A DNA stretch of 64,000 nucleotides from Caryophanales bacterium UBA4694 (GCA_002404835.1 DHKM01000002.1:1-64000), one strand, 5' to 3'. Positions 35,377 through 45,411 are shown, counted from the stretch's first letter. Notes: a model not told the origin generated them from the letters alone. Made by a program: numbers and translations.

Positions 35377-36384
35377 ATGTCAAAGAAAACAAATGCAGTT
35401 GAAACAGTCGGCAAGAAAAAGAAGCATCATATTCTTAGAGGAATCTTGATTTTCTTCCTCTCTCTTATTTTGCTCATCGTAATCTGTCTGGCAGCTTACA
35501 ATGGAATCAAACATATCCGTTTCAAGGGATATTATGATATTGCCACCAAGATGAGAGACAACCCAGGATTGAACGACGGGTATGTTACTCAGGGGTTATG
35601 CTATCTGGAGGATGAGGACGTCTATCTGACCAGCGGATATATGACAGACAAGGAGAAACCTAGCCGTGTCTATTCCGTCGATAAGAACAACAAGCAACAT
35701 TTTGCCGAACTTTATTATCTGAAGGATGGTGTCGAAAAGAATTTCTCCTATCATTGCGGTGGTGTCGCTAGCGAAGGCGATTATGTCTATGTGGCAGGTG
35801 CTTCCAAGATCTTCTCCTTCTTGAAAAAGGATATTCTGAATTCCAATAAGGCAGTTGCTGTGAAGAGTTTTGCTGTCAACAATGCCGCATCCTTTGTCTT
35901 TACGGACGGAAATTTCCTTTACACAGGTGAGTTCAATGATGATAATGCCTACAAGACCGAAAATGAATTCAAGAATACAGATGGGGAAGTCACAAAAGCC
36001 ATCATTTCCAAATATGAACTTGCTTCCGTCGACAAAGATGAGAAGGGAACTCCTGTTCTTGAATATGCCATCCGCAATTCCGTCCAGGGAATGTGTGTCA
36101 CGGCATCCGGAAAGATTGTCCTGGATACCAGCTGGGGAATGAGCCCTTCCCATTTCTATGTCTATGATGGATTCAATGGTACGGAAGATACTAAGGACGG
36201 CGACGTTCCGGTCATCTACCTCGACAGCAGATACCTCAAGCAGGACATCGTCGGACCATCTATGGCAGAAGATTTGGATTATCATGATGGAAAAGTGCTG
36301 GTGGCAAGTGAATCTGCTTCCAACAAATATATTTATGGTAAATTCTTCTTCTATTTCTCTATCATGGGCCTTACCATCGATTAA
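35377..36384 (+). CDS. Membrane-anchored extracellular protein, possibly a beta-propeller
   Basis: A 335-residue protein with a basic N-terminus, one membrane segment (about residues 22-46) and an extracellular domain of repeated short beta-strand units with Gly and aromatic residues (YVTQGLCYLEDEDVYLTSGY, GDYVYVAGASKIFSF, GNFLYTGEF, VQGMCVTASGKIVLDTSWG, and EDLDYHDGKVLVASES). The periodic blade-like pattern suggests a beta-propeller of the SMP-30/NHL kind, but the family is not certain. A TATAATT box lies about 30 nt upstream and an AAAGAGAA site precedes the ATG. Confidence 0.65.
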   Translation: MSKKTNAVETVGKKKKHHILRGILIFFLSLILLIVICLAAYNGIKHIRFKGYYDIATKMRDNPGLNDGYVTQGLCYLEDEDVYLTSGYMTDKEKPSRVYSVDKNNKQHFAELYYLKDGVEKNFSYHCGGVASEGDYVYVAGASKIFSFLKKDILNSNKAVAVKSFAVNNAASFVFTDGNFLYTGEFNDDNAYKTENEFKNTDGEVTKAIISKYELASVDKDEKGTPVLEYAIRNSVQGMCVTASGKIVLDTSWGMSPSHFYVYDGFNGTEDTKDGDVPVIYLDSRYLKQDIVGPSMAEDLDYHDGKVLVASESASNKYIYGKFFFYFSIMGLTID

Positions 36385-36423
36385 GGACGAATAACTGAAG
36401 AATTTGTTTTGGCTTGTCAGATG

Positions 36424-36480
36424 AAAAAAGGACCACAGGATAAAATCCAATGTTATTGGATCATTCTGTAAGGTCCTTTT
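36424..36480. terminator. Bidirectional terminator between convergent genes
   Basis: AAAAAGGACC and GGTCCTTTT form the outer stem; ATCCAAT/ATTGGAT forms an inner stem. Both strands end in a run of T. Confidence 0.85.
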
Positions 36481-36484
36481 CTTT

Positions 36485-39382
36485 TTACTTTTCCTTAATT
36501 AGGAAATAAGAGGTCATATAATAGACAAATGCGATTCCGGAAATGATACCGGAGACGATACTAACTGTTGTCAGGGTGACTTTCCACCATGGCGTAATAT
36601 CTTCAAGGGTGCTGTCTGGACTGATTCCGTTCATTCCTGCGGATTTGTTGACGATGGTATATAGGATTCTATGGGTGCTTTCACGAACTCTCCAGGCAAA
36701 GGTAGGGCTGGATTTGTAGGCATCCAACGACTTCTCGGTTCCGCTTCCCATGAAGAGATTGGACCCGTTCATGAAGCCATCGTTATAAAGCATATAACTG
36801 CCACCGTTTGAGACTGCCATATCGGTGATGATGTAACCGGTAAATCCCCACTCTTTGCAAAGAATGTTCTGTTGAAGTTGGTTGTGTGCTCCGACCCAAC
36901 GGCAGCCTACTCGGTTGAAACTTGACATGATTGAACCTGTATGGCCCTTCTTCACTGCCGCTTCAAATGGAGCCAAGAGAAGCTCTCTTGCTTCCTGCTC
37001 GTTGAGCCAGACACTGATACCGTTTCTGTTTGTTTCACAGTCGTTGAAGGCAAAATGTTTTGTATGTGTGATAACACCTTTCTTTTGTAAGGCATTGATT
37101 TCCGCCACGCAAGCCTGACTTGTCAAAAAACTATCTTCGCTGAAATACTCGTTTGATCTTCCGATGAATGGAGTTCTATGAAGATTGACACCAGGAGCAT
37201 AACTTCCTTCTGTTCCGGATAAACGAATATCTTCAGCAAAGGCATCTCCGATTTTTGAAATGAGCTCGTTATTGAATGTGCTTGCCCAGATTCCTTCGCT
37301 AGGGAAGGCGGAATCTGTCTTTGTCTCGACTACTGCAGTCGGTCCGTCCAAGGCCTTGATGCCAGGAAGTCCGATTTTCGATAAGGCAATGGTTGCGTTC
37401 TGACCGGAAGTCACAAGCCTTGCCTGTTGTCCGAATGACATAGAATCGAGAAGCTCATCCCATTTCTTGTCATCGTAGGCGATTTCCTTCTCTTCGAAAG
37501 ATTTCAGGGAAATCAGTTTCAGATCGGTTGGCTGCTCGTATTTTGGCATTTCCGTTTCTGTCTCGACGATGGCTTTGTCCGATTTGATGTCGTCTTTCAT
37601 TTTGTCGGTTTCAATCGTGAAGGATATCGGAGCTTTCGGCCAGGTGCCTGTCCAGTCGTTTCTGGACATATAGGTGACTTTGTTGTTTCCTTTTCCTTCG
37701 TAGAGATTCATATCGCTGTCATCAAGCTGATTGGTGATTTCCATTCCGGTTGTCTCATCTTTGGAATAGGTTGTATGGTCAAGGGTACTTACATGATAGG
37801 AATAGACAAGCGAATCCGTTCCATCTGTCTGATATCCTTTTTTCTTGAGAATGTTGTCCGTGGCATTATGGGCATCTCTTCCGGCAGTCAGATAATAATC
37901 TCCCTCGTCGACGATATAGGTCTTGTATCCGTATGAGTCATAGGATTTCATCTGACTCTTCTGGATTTCGATGGTGACCGTTTCTTTTCCTCCGTTGGCC
38001 TTCAACACACCTGTCTTCTGATAGCCGACGAGTTCGACACTCGCTTTCTCGACATGGTTGGCTTTGTCATAATCGGTATAAGGTTTCTGCATGTAGATTT
38101 CAACTGTATGTTTGCCGTCCATGTTTCCGATATTGGTGACATCGAGGGATACGAGGAATGAATCATCTTTTGCCTCTACCTTATAATTCGAGTATTCGAA
38201 TGTCGTATAGGAAAGCCCGTAGCCGAACGGGAAAGCGACATCGTTTTCGTAATTGTAGTCTCCGGCATTTCCTTTCCCCATGATCTTGTCTTCATATCTT
38301 GTCTCATAATACCGATATCCAAGATAGATTCCTTCGTTGTAGATTTCATAGGAACGCTGGGTGGAATCCAGTTTCAGGGCAGAATAGTTTGTGTAATACT
38401 GAGCCAAACTCTTGGAACGATTGAGGCCCCAGCTTGTCATGGCAGGAGAGGAGAAATTGTCTCGGCAATAGGTATCAGACAATCTTCCTGAAGGATTGTT
38501 TTCTCCAATCAACGTTTCGACCACGGCATTCAGTCCATAGCTTCCGACGTTTCCAATCCACAGAACGCTATCGACATCGATGTTTTCACGATATAGATAA
38601 TCCTGTTCGATCGGATTAGATGAATTCAATAAGACGATGATTCGCTTTACTTTTCCTTCTTTCTTCAGAGAAGTAAGATTTGCAAGTAGATCGAGTTCGC
38701 TTTCGGAAAGAGAAAGATAGCTTCCGTCTTCACCGTCGCTCTTGCTTGTCGAAAGATCCTTTCCTTCGCCGGATTCCCGGGCAATGGTGATAATGGCAGC
38801 ATCCGAGTAGTTGGCAATACTTTTTTCAAGAGTGGCTTTGACCTTGTCATAGCCAGGCTCATTGATCAAATAGGAATTTCCAATGATGGTTCTTCCTTCC
38901 CCTTTGAGAGTATTTGTGTATAGCGACTCTGTATCCGGATTGACTTCGATTCCTTTTTCTTTCAGGATATTAGGAAAAGTCTGATAGGAACTGGAGGATG
39001 TCGAACTAGAACCGGATGTGTTGTAATTGAACCGGTAGCTTGCTGTTCCAAGCAGAGTCACTTTGCTTGTTTTGGATATCGGCAAGGATGCCTCCCCGGT
39101 TGAGATCTTACTGTTCTTTAGAAGGACTAGCCCCTCGTTTTCTGCTTCGATGGCCGTGTCCTTGAAATAGCGTTTGACATCATCTTCCGTTTTGTATGTT
39201 GTCTTGAAATATTCGTCTCCGGTATTGTCTTTCCTTGAAGTATCAATATGTAATGCCTTGTTGATGGCATTGCTGTTCTTGTCTGCAATCGCTCCTCCTG
39301 CAATCGATATGACAAGCAAGGAGGAAAAACCAAGGAAAAGACCATGGGATAAGCGCTTGTATTTGAAGATTCTCTTATTCAT
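36485..39382 (-). CDS. GH3 glycoside hydrolase, inverted domain order, membrane-anchored
   Basis: A 965-residue surface beta-glycosidase. The usual GH3 order is reversed: the C-terminal-type domain (NEGLVLLKN onwards) comes first at about 70-330, then a fibronectin-III-like domain (about 420-500), then the barrel with the active site at the end. The nucleophile Asp is in GYIITDMAVSNGG (about residue 852) and KHFAFNDCETNRNG lies upstream. Hydrophobic segments at residues 14-34 and about 930-955 would anchor both ends in the membrane. It is the last gene of a three-gene unit with a small membrane protein and a carbohydrate-binding lipoprotein. Substrate cannot be read from sequence. Confidence 0.92.
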   Translation of the reverse strand: MNKRIFKYKRLSHGLFLGFSSLLVISIAGGAIADKNSNAINKALHIDTSRKDNTGDEYFKTTYKTEDDVKRYFKDTAIEAENEGLVLLKNSKISTGEASLPISKTSKVTLLGTASYRFNYNTSGSSSTSSSSYQTFPNILKEKGIEVNPDTESLYTNTLKGEGRTIIGNSYLINEPGYDKVKATLEKSIANYSDAAIITIARESGEGKDLSTSKSDGEDGSYLSLSESELDLLANLTSLKKEGKVKRIIVLLNSSNPIEQDYLYRENIDVDSVLWIGNVGSYGLNAVVETLIGENNPSGRLSDTYCRDNFSSPAMTSWGLNRSKSLAQYYTNYSALKLDSTQRSYEIYNEGIYLGYRYYETRYEDKIMGKGNAGDYNYENDVAFPFGYGLSYTTFEYSNYKVEAKDDSFLVSLDVTNIGNMDGKHTVEIYMQKPYTDYDKANHVEKASVELVGYQKTGVLKANGGKETVTIEIQKSQMKSYDSYGYKTYIVDEGDYYLTAGRDAHNATDNILKKKGYQTDGTDSLVYSYHVSTLDHTTYSKDETTGMEITNQLDDSDMNLYEGKGNNKVTYMSRNDWTGTWPKAPISFTIETDKMKDDIKSDKAIVETETEMPKYEQPTDLKLISLKSFEEKEIAYDDKKWDELLDSMSFGQQARLVTSGQNATIALSKIGLPGIKALDGPTAVVETKTDSAFPSEGIWASTFNNELISKIGDAFAEDIRLSGTEGSYAPGVNLHRTPFIGRSNEYFSEDSFLTSQACVAEINALQKKGVITHTKHFAFNDCETNRNGISVWLNEQEARELLLAPFEAAVKKGHTGSIMSSFNRVGCRWVGAHNQLQQNILCKEWGFTGYIITDMAVSNGGSYMLYNDGFMNGSNLFMGSGTEKSLDAYKSSPTFAWRVRESTHRILYTIVNKSAGMNGISPDSTLEDITPWWKVTLTTVSIVSGIISGIAFVYYMTSYFLIKEK

Positions 39383-39383
39383 G

Positions 39384-39815
39384 CTAGACCCTCTTTTCTG
39401 TGATTATCTTCACTTCTTCTTTGTTCCTTGTCTTTGGAAGAAAGACGGAAATAAGAGCTGCAACAAGGGAAATAAGGAAGAACAAAATTGTTATGATGAA
39501 AGAAGATGAGAAAGTAGAACCATCGATGGAAGTGAAAACGTTGGCGATATAATTCGCCTGGCTTCCGATGTAGGAGATGAAACTATATAAAACCAAAAGG
39601 AACGCAATGTCATTCAATGGCTGGATCGTATAGAAGAATGTGACAATCTCCAAGATGAAGGCGATGATTGCTGGGATTATTGCCGAAAGAGCCAGATCCT
39701 TGTTGAATTCGTTTTTCCCAAAGCAGATATAGAGAATGACGGCAACAATACCAAATAGGACACTTGCCGCTTCAATAAAAAAGCAAAGGGGTTTCGATCT
39801 AAAAAATCCTTTCAT
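39384..39815 (-). CDS. Small four-segment membrane protein
   Basis: A 143-residue protein with four hydrophobic segments (about residues 8-28, 38-60, 66-88, 102-125). I do not recognise the family. It lies between a carbohydrate-binding lipoprotein and the GH3 enzyme, 1 nt from the latter, and starts with an AGAGGC site. Its place suggests a role in assembly or anchoring of the surface proteins, without direct evidence. Confidence 0.7.
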   Translation of the reverse strand: MKGFFRSKPLCFFIEAASVLFGIVAVILYICFGKNEFNKDLALSAIIPAIIAFILEIVTFFYTIQPLNDIAFLLVLYSFISYIGSQANYIANVFTSIDGSTFSSSFIITILFFLISLVAALISVFLPKTRNKEEVKIITEKRV

Positions 39816-39825
39816 ATTCTTGCCT

Positions 39826-41076
39826 CTAGTCTTTGTTGAATTCTTTGAATGTAAGAGTTTCGTCCGTATAGAATTTCAGGCAGTCGATCATGGGAGCCAT
39901 AGCAGCCATGGTTCCTGTAGAATCTTTTCTTCTGTTGTTGTTTGTGATGAGTTTGATTACGTTCTCGCCTTTCTTGAGATTCAAGGCGGTGGACAAGGTG
40001 AAATCGTTGAATGGTCTCTTATCCGGATTGGAACGGTCGGTGATGACGTTTTTAATTTCGATGGTTCCGTAGTCAAGATTGGAACCATTGACGTTGACAA
40101 GCCAGGAATCGACATAGGAACCATCTGCATTTTCTTTGCCTTCAGTTGAGAATGTCATGTCGAAATATTCTGCCGTAAGAGTGGCGATGAAGATGGCATC
40201 ATTGACTTCTTCTGTTGCTGTGATGTCGAATTCCAAATAAGCGCCATTGTAATAAAGATCGGTGATGTATTTGTGGTTGGAACAGTCTGTAGACATAGTG
40301 CCGTCCGTCTGGATAAGACCGAGGCCTGTGACATTGCTGGAATAACCATATCCGAGCTTTTCGCCGATATCGTTTGCTGTGATATCATCTTCCGGTAAGT
40401 CGGTCAGTTGTGTATACTCGGCCTCGAATGTATATTTGTTGAACCATCTGGCATAGAGGTCTGCGTTTTCTTGGTATCTTTGCATCGGTTTGTATTCACT
40501 TGCAAAATCTGCGGAGGTATACCAGTTCTTAAAATAATATCCATCTCTGTTAGGGGTTATGGCTTTGATTCTGCTGTTCTTTTTGACATAGACTTTATAG
40601 AAGACATCTTTTTCTGATCCGCTATAGTTCCAATGGAAAGTAACACTTATCGTATTTCCGTCATCTTCTATCCATTGGGCATAGATCGTGATGTTTCCTG
40701 TAATGGCGGAGAAATCATAGACAGTATTTCCTTCTTTGTCTGTGGTCCAGCCACTGAAAAGATAACCTTCTCTTGTCGGAGTGTCGATTGGGTTGACATA
40801 TTTCCCCTTTTCGGCATTCACTTTGACGGAAGTTGAACCAGTATAGTTGAGATCGAAAGTCACAACATCATTTTCAACAGGCTCTGGAGTTGGGTCATCC
40901 TTTTTGGAGGAGGTTGAATCCTTCTTGGTAGAATCGATATCCGGTTTTGGCTGTTCAGTGCTTTGGGTTGTATCTTTTGTATTGCTGTTGGATCCTTTAT
41001 TGGAGACTGTTGTTCCCCCACAGCTAGATAACATCAAAATGGATAGAATCGGTAAGATGAAAAATTTTTTTGACAT
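39826..41076 (-). CDS. Lipoprotein with two InlB-type B-repeats and a carbohydrate-binding-like domain
   Basis: The 416-residue protein has a lipobox LMLSSCGG, an acidic Ser/Thr/Lys linker, then two Listeria-Bacteroides (InlB B) repeats of about 60-65 residues: the first ends FSGWTTDKEGNTVYDFSAI...IYAQW, the second ends FKNWYTSADF...LYARW. The C-terminal 190 residues (FEAEYTQL onwards, with AYLEFDITATEE and FNDFTLSTALNLKKGENVIK) have the layout of CBM6/CBM35 sugar-binding modules. It would hold polysaccharide at the cell surface for the GH3 enzyme two genes downstream. A palindrome overlaps its promoter. Confidence 0.8.
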   Translation of the reverse strand: MSKKFFILPILSILMLSSCGGTTVSNKGSNSNTKDTTQSTEQPKPDIDSTKKDSTSSKKDDPTPEPVENDVVTFDLNYTGSTSVKVNAEKGKYVNPIDTPTREGYLFSGWTTDKEGNTVYDFSAITGNITIYAQWIEDDGNTISVTFHWNYSGSEKDVFYKVYVKKNSRIKAITPNRDGYYFKNWYTSADFASEYKPMQRYQENADLYARWFNKYTFEAEYTQLTDLPEDDITANDIGEKLGYGYSSNVTGLGLIQTDGTMSTDCSNHKYITDLYYNGAYLEFDITATEEVNDAIFIATLTAEYFDMTFSTEGKENADGSYVDSWLVNVNGSNLDYGTIEIKNVITDRSNPDKRPFNDFTLSTALNLKKGENVIKLITNNNRRKDSTGTMAAMAPMIDCLKFYTDETLTFKEFNKD

Positions 41077-41094
41077 AATGTTTTTCTCACTTTC

Positions 41095-41110
41095 TTGTTA
41101 TTGATAACAA
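41095..41110. promoter_or_regulatory. Palindromic operator candidate at the lipoprotein-GH3 operon
   Basis: TTGTTAT (41095-41101) and ATAACAA (41104-41110) are perfect inverted 7-bp arms with a 2-bp centre. The site lies directly downstream of a TATATT -10 box on the - strand, so a bound protein would cover the transcription start. Confidence 0.55.
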
Positions 41111-41149
41111 TATAATGAATTAGTCTGATAGATAGGTAATATAATTAGG

Positions 41150-41191
41150 AAAACAACCTCGATTGGAATAGTTAATTCCCGAGGTTGTTTT
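41150..41191. terminator. Terminator after the large GH3 gene
   Basis: AAAACAACCTCG (41150-41161) pairs perfectly with CGAGGTTGTTTT (41180-41191). Confidence 0.85.
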
Positions 41192-41194
41192 CGC

Positions 41195-44100
41195 TCATTT
41201 ACTTATCTTCTTCTTGAAGAGAACGGCAACGGCAGCTAAGCCTAATGTTGCAACAGCAGATGTTGCTGCTACGACAGATCCTCCGCAACCGGAAGACTTC
41301 TTGTTCTTCAAGGCTTCGATTTCTTCTTTGAGAGCTTTGATGTCATCGGCATAGTCCTTGGTTTCCTTGCCTTCCAAGGCAGCAAGTCTAGACTCAAGAG
41401 AAGAAACATCCGTCTTGCCTTTGAGGGCTTCGATTTCCTTCTTGAGATCGGCGATTTCCTTGGAATAGTCTTCTGTCGGAGTGACGATGCTGTTTCCTTT
41501 GACGACCATATGGACCTTGATGGTTGCGGTTGTCTTTGTATCACCGCCACCGAATCCAGGGAAACCTGCTTTGTTGGTTTCTGGTTTGGCAAGACCAAAC
41601 GGGAATCCTCCACCGGAACTCTTCTTGGTGGCTGTTACTTTGATTGTGAAATCAAAAGTTCCGCTTTCTGTCGGTGTACCTGAAATCTCTCCGTCTTCCT
41701 TTACGACGATGCCGTTAGGGGCTTTTCCGCTATCGATGGCATAAACGACTGTATCATATTTTCCACCTTCGGTCGTGAAGATGCTGGACTTATATTTAGC
41801 TGCGAATTCTTCACCGACTTCCATCGCTTCCATGTCATCGCTTCCTTCTTCCAGTTCGAAAGCAGAATTGACGGTGATGGAATACTTGGCACTCTTGGTG
41901 ACATAGTTGTCGATGACACAAGTTACGGTGAACTCGTATTTTCCTTCCTCAGTTGCACTTCCGCTGATTTCACCGGTCTTCGTGTTGATGGAAAGACCTG
42001 TGGGAAGTTTTCCGTCAGAGATGGAATAGGTAGCAAAAGAGTCATCTCCAAGAAGGGTGGCATCTAATCCTGTGGAAAGTTTGGCATTTTCGTAGGCTTT
42101 GATGGTTCCGAGATTACCGCCCTGCAAGGCAAGAGAGGCAAATCCGTTCTGATAGTTGTTGGAATTTACGGTAGCATAGATGACGGAATGGGCTACCTTA
42201 CGTGCATAGTAGTACTGGAGATAGGATTCCTTGTATTCGGCATCGGCGTCGGTCATATCGGCTTTGTATTTGACTCCGCCTTTTCCGTTTCTCAGAGTGG
42301 CATCCCATTCTCCGGAGAGAAGGTCATACCAAGGTTCAGTCTTGTAGACGATACCGTTTCCGGCACGGACCATCTGATCGATGGTGGTGCACCATCTCAT
42401 TCCGAGGAATCCGTCGGTGATCATGAAGCCATGCCATCCCCACTGATTCTGGAGGACACCGGTATTAAGATACCAGTTGGACTGGTTGACAATACCCTGG
42501 ATTCTTCCGTATCCGGACATACCCGCATTGGCACCGCCTTCCTGGATTGCCATCTGGAATTCTTTGAGTTCGTTCTGACGGATGTTCTGCTCTGACTGCC
42601 ATGTGTAGAGTGATTGTCCGCCACGGTTTGTTTCCTGGTCATTGAAGGCAAGATGCTTGACCATGGCATTGCAGCCTCTGGACTGGGCACCTTTGACGAC
42701 GGCAGCGGCAATATATCCGCCCTGGATACCATCCTGAGAATAGTATTCGTTGTTTCTACCGGAGAAAGGAGAACGATGCATATCCATACCTGGACCATAC
42801 CAACCCGTGTTTCCGGTTAGAAGCGCCATCGTACCGACAATCTGGCCGTTGAGGTTGGCAAGCTCGGTGTTCCATGTGGAAGCGATGATGGTTTCATCTG
42901 TCCACTGATACAGATTGTCGAAGCAGTTCGGACCATCCTGATCGATGGATTTCGGTTTTCCGAAGTCGTCCAAAGCGACAGTGGAAGCTCTGGATTCTGT
43001 AGACAAATCACAGATTTCTTCCCAGGTAAGCTGATTCAGGAAGTCTTCGTATTTGGTATCATCGTAGCTTAAACCATGCAGATCCTTGAATTGGATGGTG
43101 ACTGTTCTTCCTTCTTTGGATGCGGCTTGTGTCCAATTGGCACATTTGCTGTCGAAGTCCGCTTTGCTGAAATACCAAGGATCGCTTTCCTTGTCTTCAA
43201 GTGCGGTATAGACACGGATTCCGTCGGAAGAAGTATCGACCTGTTTATCCAGTTTATAGGACAAACGTTCGGTATCGGTATCCTGCCATCTCTGGTAGAC
43301 TTCTTTGGTGAAGACAAGGGCATTCTTCTTTTCGGTTCCGCTTCCATCATCTTTCTGGACGGTAACTTCCTGTGGATGCTGTGGGAAAGTGGCATCGAAA
43401 TCAGAACGGCTCATCAGGACTTCAACATCCTTTCCGTCCTGCATCATATCCGCAGTACGGAGCGAATTGACTTGGGTCTTTCCGTCTTTTCCAGTTCCGA
43501 CGTATTTTCCGTTGTCTGTTGTGAACATATTGGAAAGCTCGTTTCCGGAGAAATCATCCAGATGCTGATGGGCGGTTGCCTTCAAGGTGAAGTCGATTTC
43601 GTCGACATCATCTGTTTTGTCTGTCTTGGCATCGATAGAAAGGTCTCTATGAGAAGTGGCCATGGCACGGATTGTGTATTTGCCGGCATCAAGCTCATAG
43701 TCGCCTTTGACGCCATCTTTGTTGGCATCTTTGTAATCCCAGGAGGCAAAATCCTGTACATTGACCTCGACGACAATGGTTTCTCTTTCACCCGGCTTCA
43801 AAAGACTGGTTTTTCCATAGCCGACAAGATCGTGGACCGACTTTTCGATTCCGCCTTTGTTATATGGTGATTTGACATAGATCTGAACGGTCTGCTTGCC
43901 TTCGACATCACCGGTGTTCTGGACTTCGACCGGGATGTAAAGCTTCTTGACCTTGGCTGGACTTCCTTTGGAGGATTCGAAGAGGGATGCTTCGACTTCG
44001 TCTCCGAGAGGAGTTTCCAGATTCTCGTCGCGGAAGGCTCCTTTGATGTTCATGCTGAATGTGGTATAGCTTAAACCATCGCCGAATCCATAGGCGACAT

Positions 44101-45334
44101 TGTTCTCATACCAATCCTGGGCTTCTTTTCTCTGAGCATCGCTGGTCGCTTTTTCGTATTTGTCTTCATAATAGGTCTCATAGTACCGATAACCAAGATA
44201 GATATCCTCTTCATAATCGATACCTAAATCAATCCAGTCATTGGAAACAGAACCTTGGACAATCTGACCGTTTTCGTCATATTGCGGTCTATTGAAGGAT
44301 AGCTTTCCGTCCGAATCATAATAATAACGATGCGAGGAACCTGTCTGGGAATTGTCGCCGAAATTCTGCCAGGTCGGATCGGCTGTCAGATCTCTTGGCC
44401 ATTCATCGACCAGATGTCCGGAAGGATTCACCTGACCATTGAGAATTCTTGCCACAGCATAAAGTCCATCTTCGCCCGGACGGCCGATATACATGATGGC
44501 ATTGATGTTCTCATCATCTTTCAGCGAACCGATTTCCATGACGTTGGAAGTGTTAAGAAGAACGGCAACTTTGTCGAATTTGGATTCGACCATCTTGATA
44601 AGATCTTTTTCCTCTTCGGTAAGCATGAGAGCATGCTTGGCAGTATAGGAAGATTCTTCCTGAGAAGGATCGGCTGCCATATTCCATCCGCCCCCGCCTT
44701 GTTCTCCGCCACTGGATTTGGTATAGGTGCCTAATGCCTTGTGGGATGCAACTTCTTCCGGAGTGGCTTTTTCAGAGGTGACTCTTTCGATGTCTCCGCC
44801 TTCGCCAGCATTTCTAGAGAGGACGATGATAGCAGCCTCGTTATATTCCTCCATGGAATTGAGGACGGACCCATTGAAATTATTTGCCTGCTTTGTGATG
44901 CAGGAACCGCTGCTCATCGGACCAGAAGAGGCGCTGTTTCCCTGATTCAGGTAATGCTGTTCCAAGGTAGGATTGACTTTGAAGCCTTCGGAACGAAGTG
45001 CTTCCGGAAGTGTCAAAGCGGTATTTTTGCTATAGGAACCGCCTCCGACGAGTGCGACATTGTTTGAACCGAAAACAGAAATTCTTTCGTTTCCTCTTAA
45101 CGGAAGTGTGCCATCATTCTTTAAAAGAACGTCACCTTCTGCGGCCAATTCAATGTTAAGATCCTTAGCGGCATCCATGCACTGATCCAATGTGGAATAG
45201 TTCGGATAGTATTTGTCTTTTTCACCAGCTTTTGTCTGAAGTGCATTGCCATTTCCGCCGAGCAAGGCGAGACTTAATAGGCTTAATGTGGAGAGAGAGA
45301 AGAGCTTGATTGATCTGTTGCTTCTTTTTTTCAT
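41195..45334 (-). CDS. Large GH3 glycoside hydrolase with Ig-like repeats and C-terminal membrane anchor
   Basis: A 1,379-residue secreted enzyme: signal peptide (to about 35), inverted GH3 order as in its paralogue (C-terminal-type domain from LAAEGDVLLKN, fibronectin III at about 440-560, barrel from about 770), nucleophile Asp in FMITDGFLGMR (about 973), KHLAFNDQETNRGG, two Ig-like repeats (LPTGLSINTKTGEISGSATE and APNGIVVKEDGEISGTPTE, about 1110-1250), a Lys/Glu coiled coil (about 1290-1345) and SSGCGG, a hydrophobic segment and KKK. The start follows AGGAGA. An array of 20-bp direct repeats lies upstream of its promoter. Confidence 0.92.
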   Translation of the reverse strand: MKKRSNRSIKLFSLSTLSLLSLALLGGNGNALQTKAGEKDKYYPNYSTLDQCMDAAKDLNIELAAEGDVLLKNDGTLPLRGNERISVFGSNNVALVGGGSYSKNTALTLPEALRSEGFKVNPTLEQHYLNQGNSASSGPMSSGSCITKQANNFNGSVLNSMEEYNEAAIIVLSRNAGEGGDIERVTSEKATPEEVASHKALGTYTKSSGGEQGGGGWNMAADPSQEESSYTAKHALMLTEEEKDLIKMVESKFDKVAVLLNTSNVMEIGSLKDDENINAIMYIGRPGEDGLYAVARILNGQVNPSGHLVDEWPRDLTADPTWQNFGDNSQTGSSHRYYYDSDGKLSFNRPQYDENGQIVQGSVSNDWIDLGIDYEEDIYLGYRYYETYYEDKYEKATSDAQRKEAQDWYENNVAYGFGDGLSYTTFSMNIKGAFRDENLETPLGDEVEASLFESSKGSPAKVKKLYIPVEVQNTGDVEGKQTVQIYVKSPYNKGGIEKSVHDLVGYGKTSLLKPGERETIVVEVNVQDFASWDYKDANKDGVKGDYELDAGKYTIRAMATSHRDLSIDAKTDKTDDVDEIDFTLKATAHQHLDDFSGNELSNMFTTDNGKYVGTGKDGKTQVNSLRTADMMQDGKDVEVLMSRSDFDATFPQHPQEVTVQKDDGSGTEKKNALVFTKEVYQRWQDTDTERLSYKLDKQVDTSSDGIRVYTALEDKESDPWYFSKADFDSKCANWTQAASKEGRTVTIQFKDLHGLSYDDTKYEDFLNQLTWEEICDLSTESRASTVALDDFGKPKSIDQDGPNCFDNLYQWTDETIIASTWNTELANLNGQIVGTMALLTGNTGWYGPGMDMHRSPFSGRNNEYYSQDGIQGGYIAAAVVKGAQSRGCNAMVKHLAFNDQETNRGGQSLYTWQSEQNIRQNELKEFQMAIQEGGANAGMSGYGRIQGIVNQSNWYLNTGVLQNQWGWHGFMITDGFLGMRWCTTIDQMVRAGNGIVYKTEPWYDLLSGEWDATLRNGKGGVKYKADMTDADAEYKESYLQYYYARKVAHSVIYATVNSNNYQNGFASLALQGGNLGTIKAYENAKLSTGLDATLLGDDSFATYSISDGKLPTGLSINTKTGEISGSATEEGKYEFTVTCVIDNYVTKSAKYSITVNSAFELEEGSDDMEAMEVGEEFAAKYKSSIFTTEGGKYDTVVYAIDSGKAPNGIVVKEDGEISGTPTESGTFDFTIKVTATKKSSGGGFPFGLAKPETNKAGFPGFGGGDTKTTATIKVHMVVKGNSIVTPTEDYSKEIADLKKEIEALKGKTDVSSLESRLAALEGKETKDYADDIKALKEEIEALKNKKSSGCGGSVVAATSAVATLGLAAVAVLFKKKISK

Positions 45335-45411
45335 TTTTTCTCCTGTCTTTTTCTCTTTTTAACCGGTATTTGAAGAGAAAAGGTCAGATTCCTTTGGTAC
45401 TGACTGGCGGT

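Noticed and set aside
41350..41480. Lys/Glu-rich repeats as a separate repeat element
   Set aside because: They encode the coiled coil of the large GH3 protein and are explained by it.
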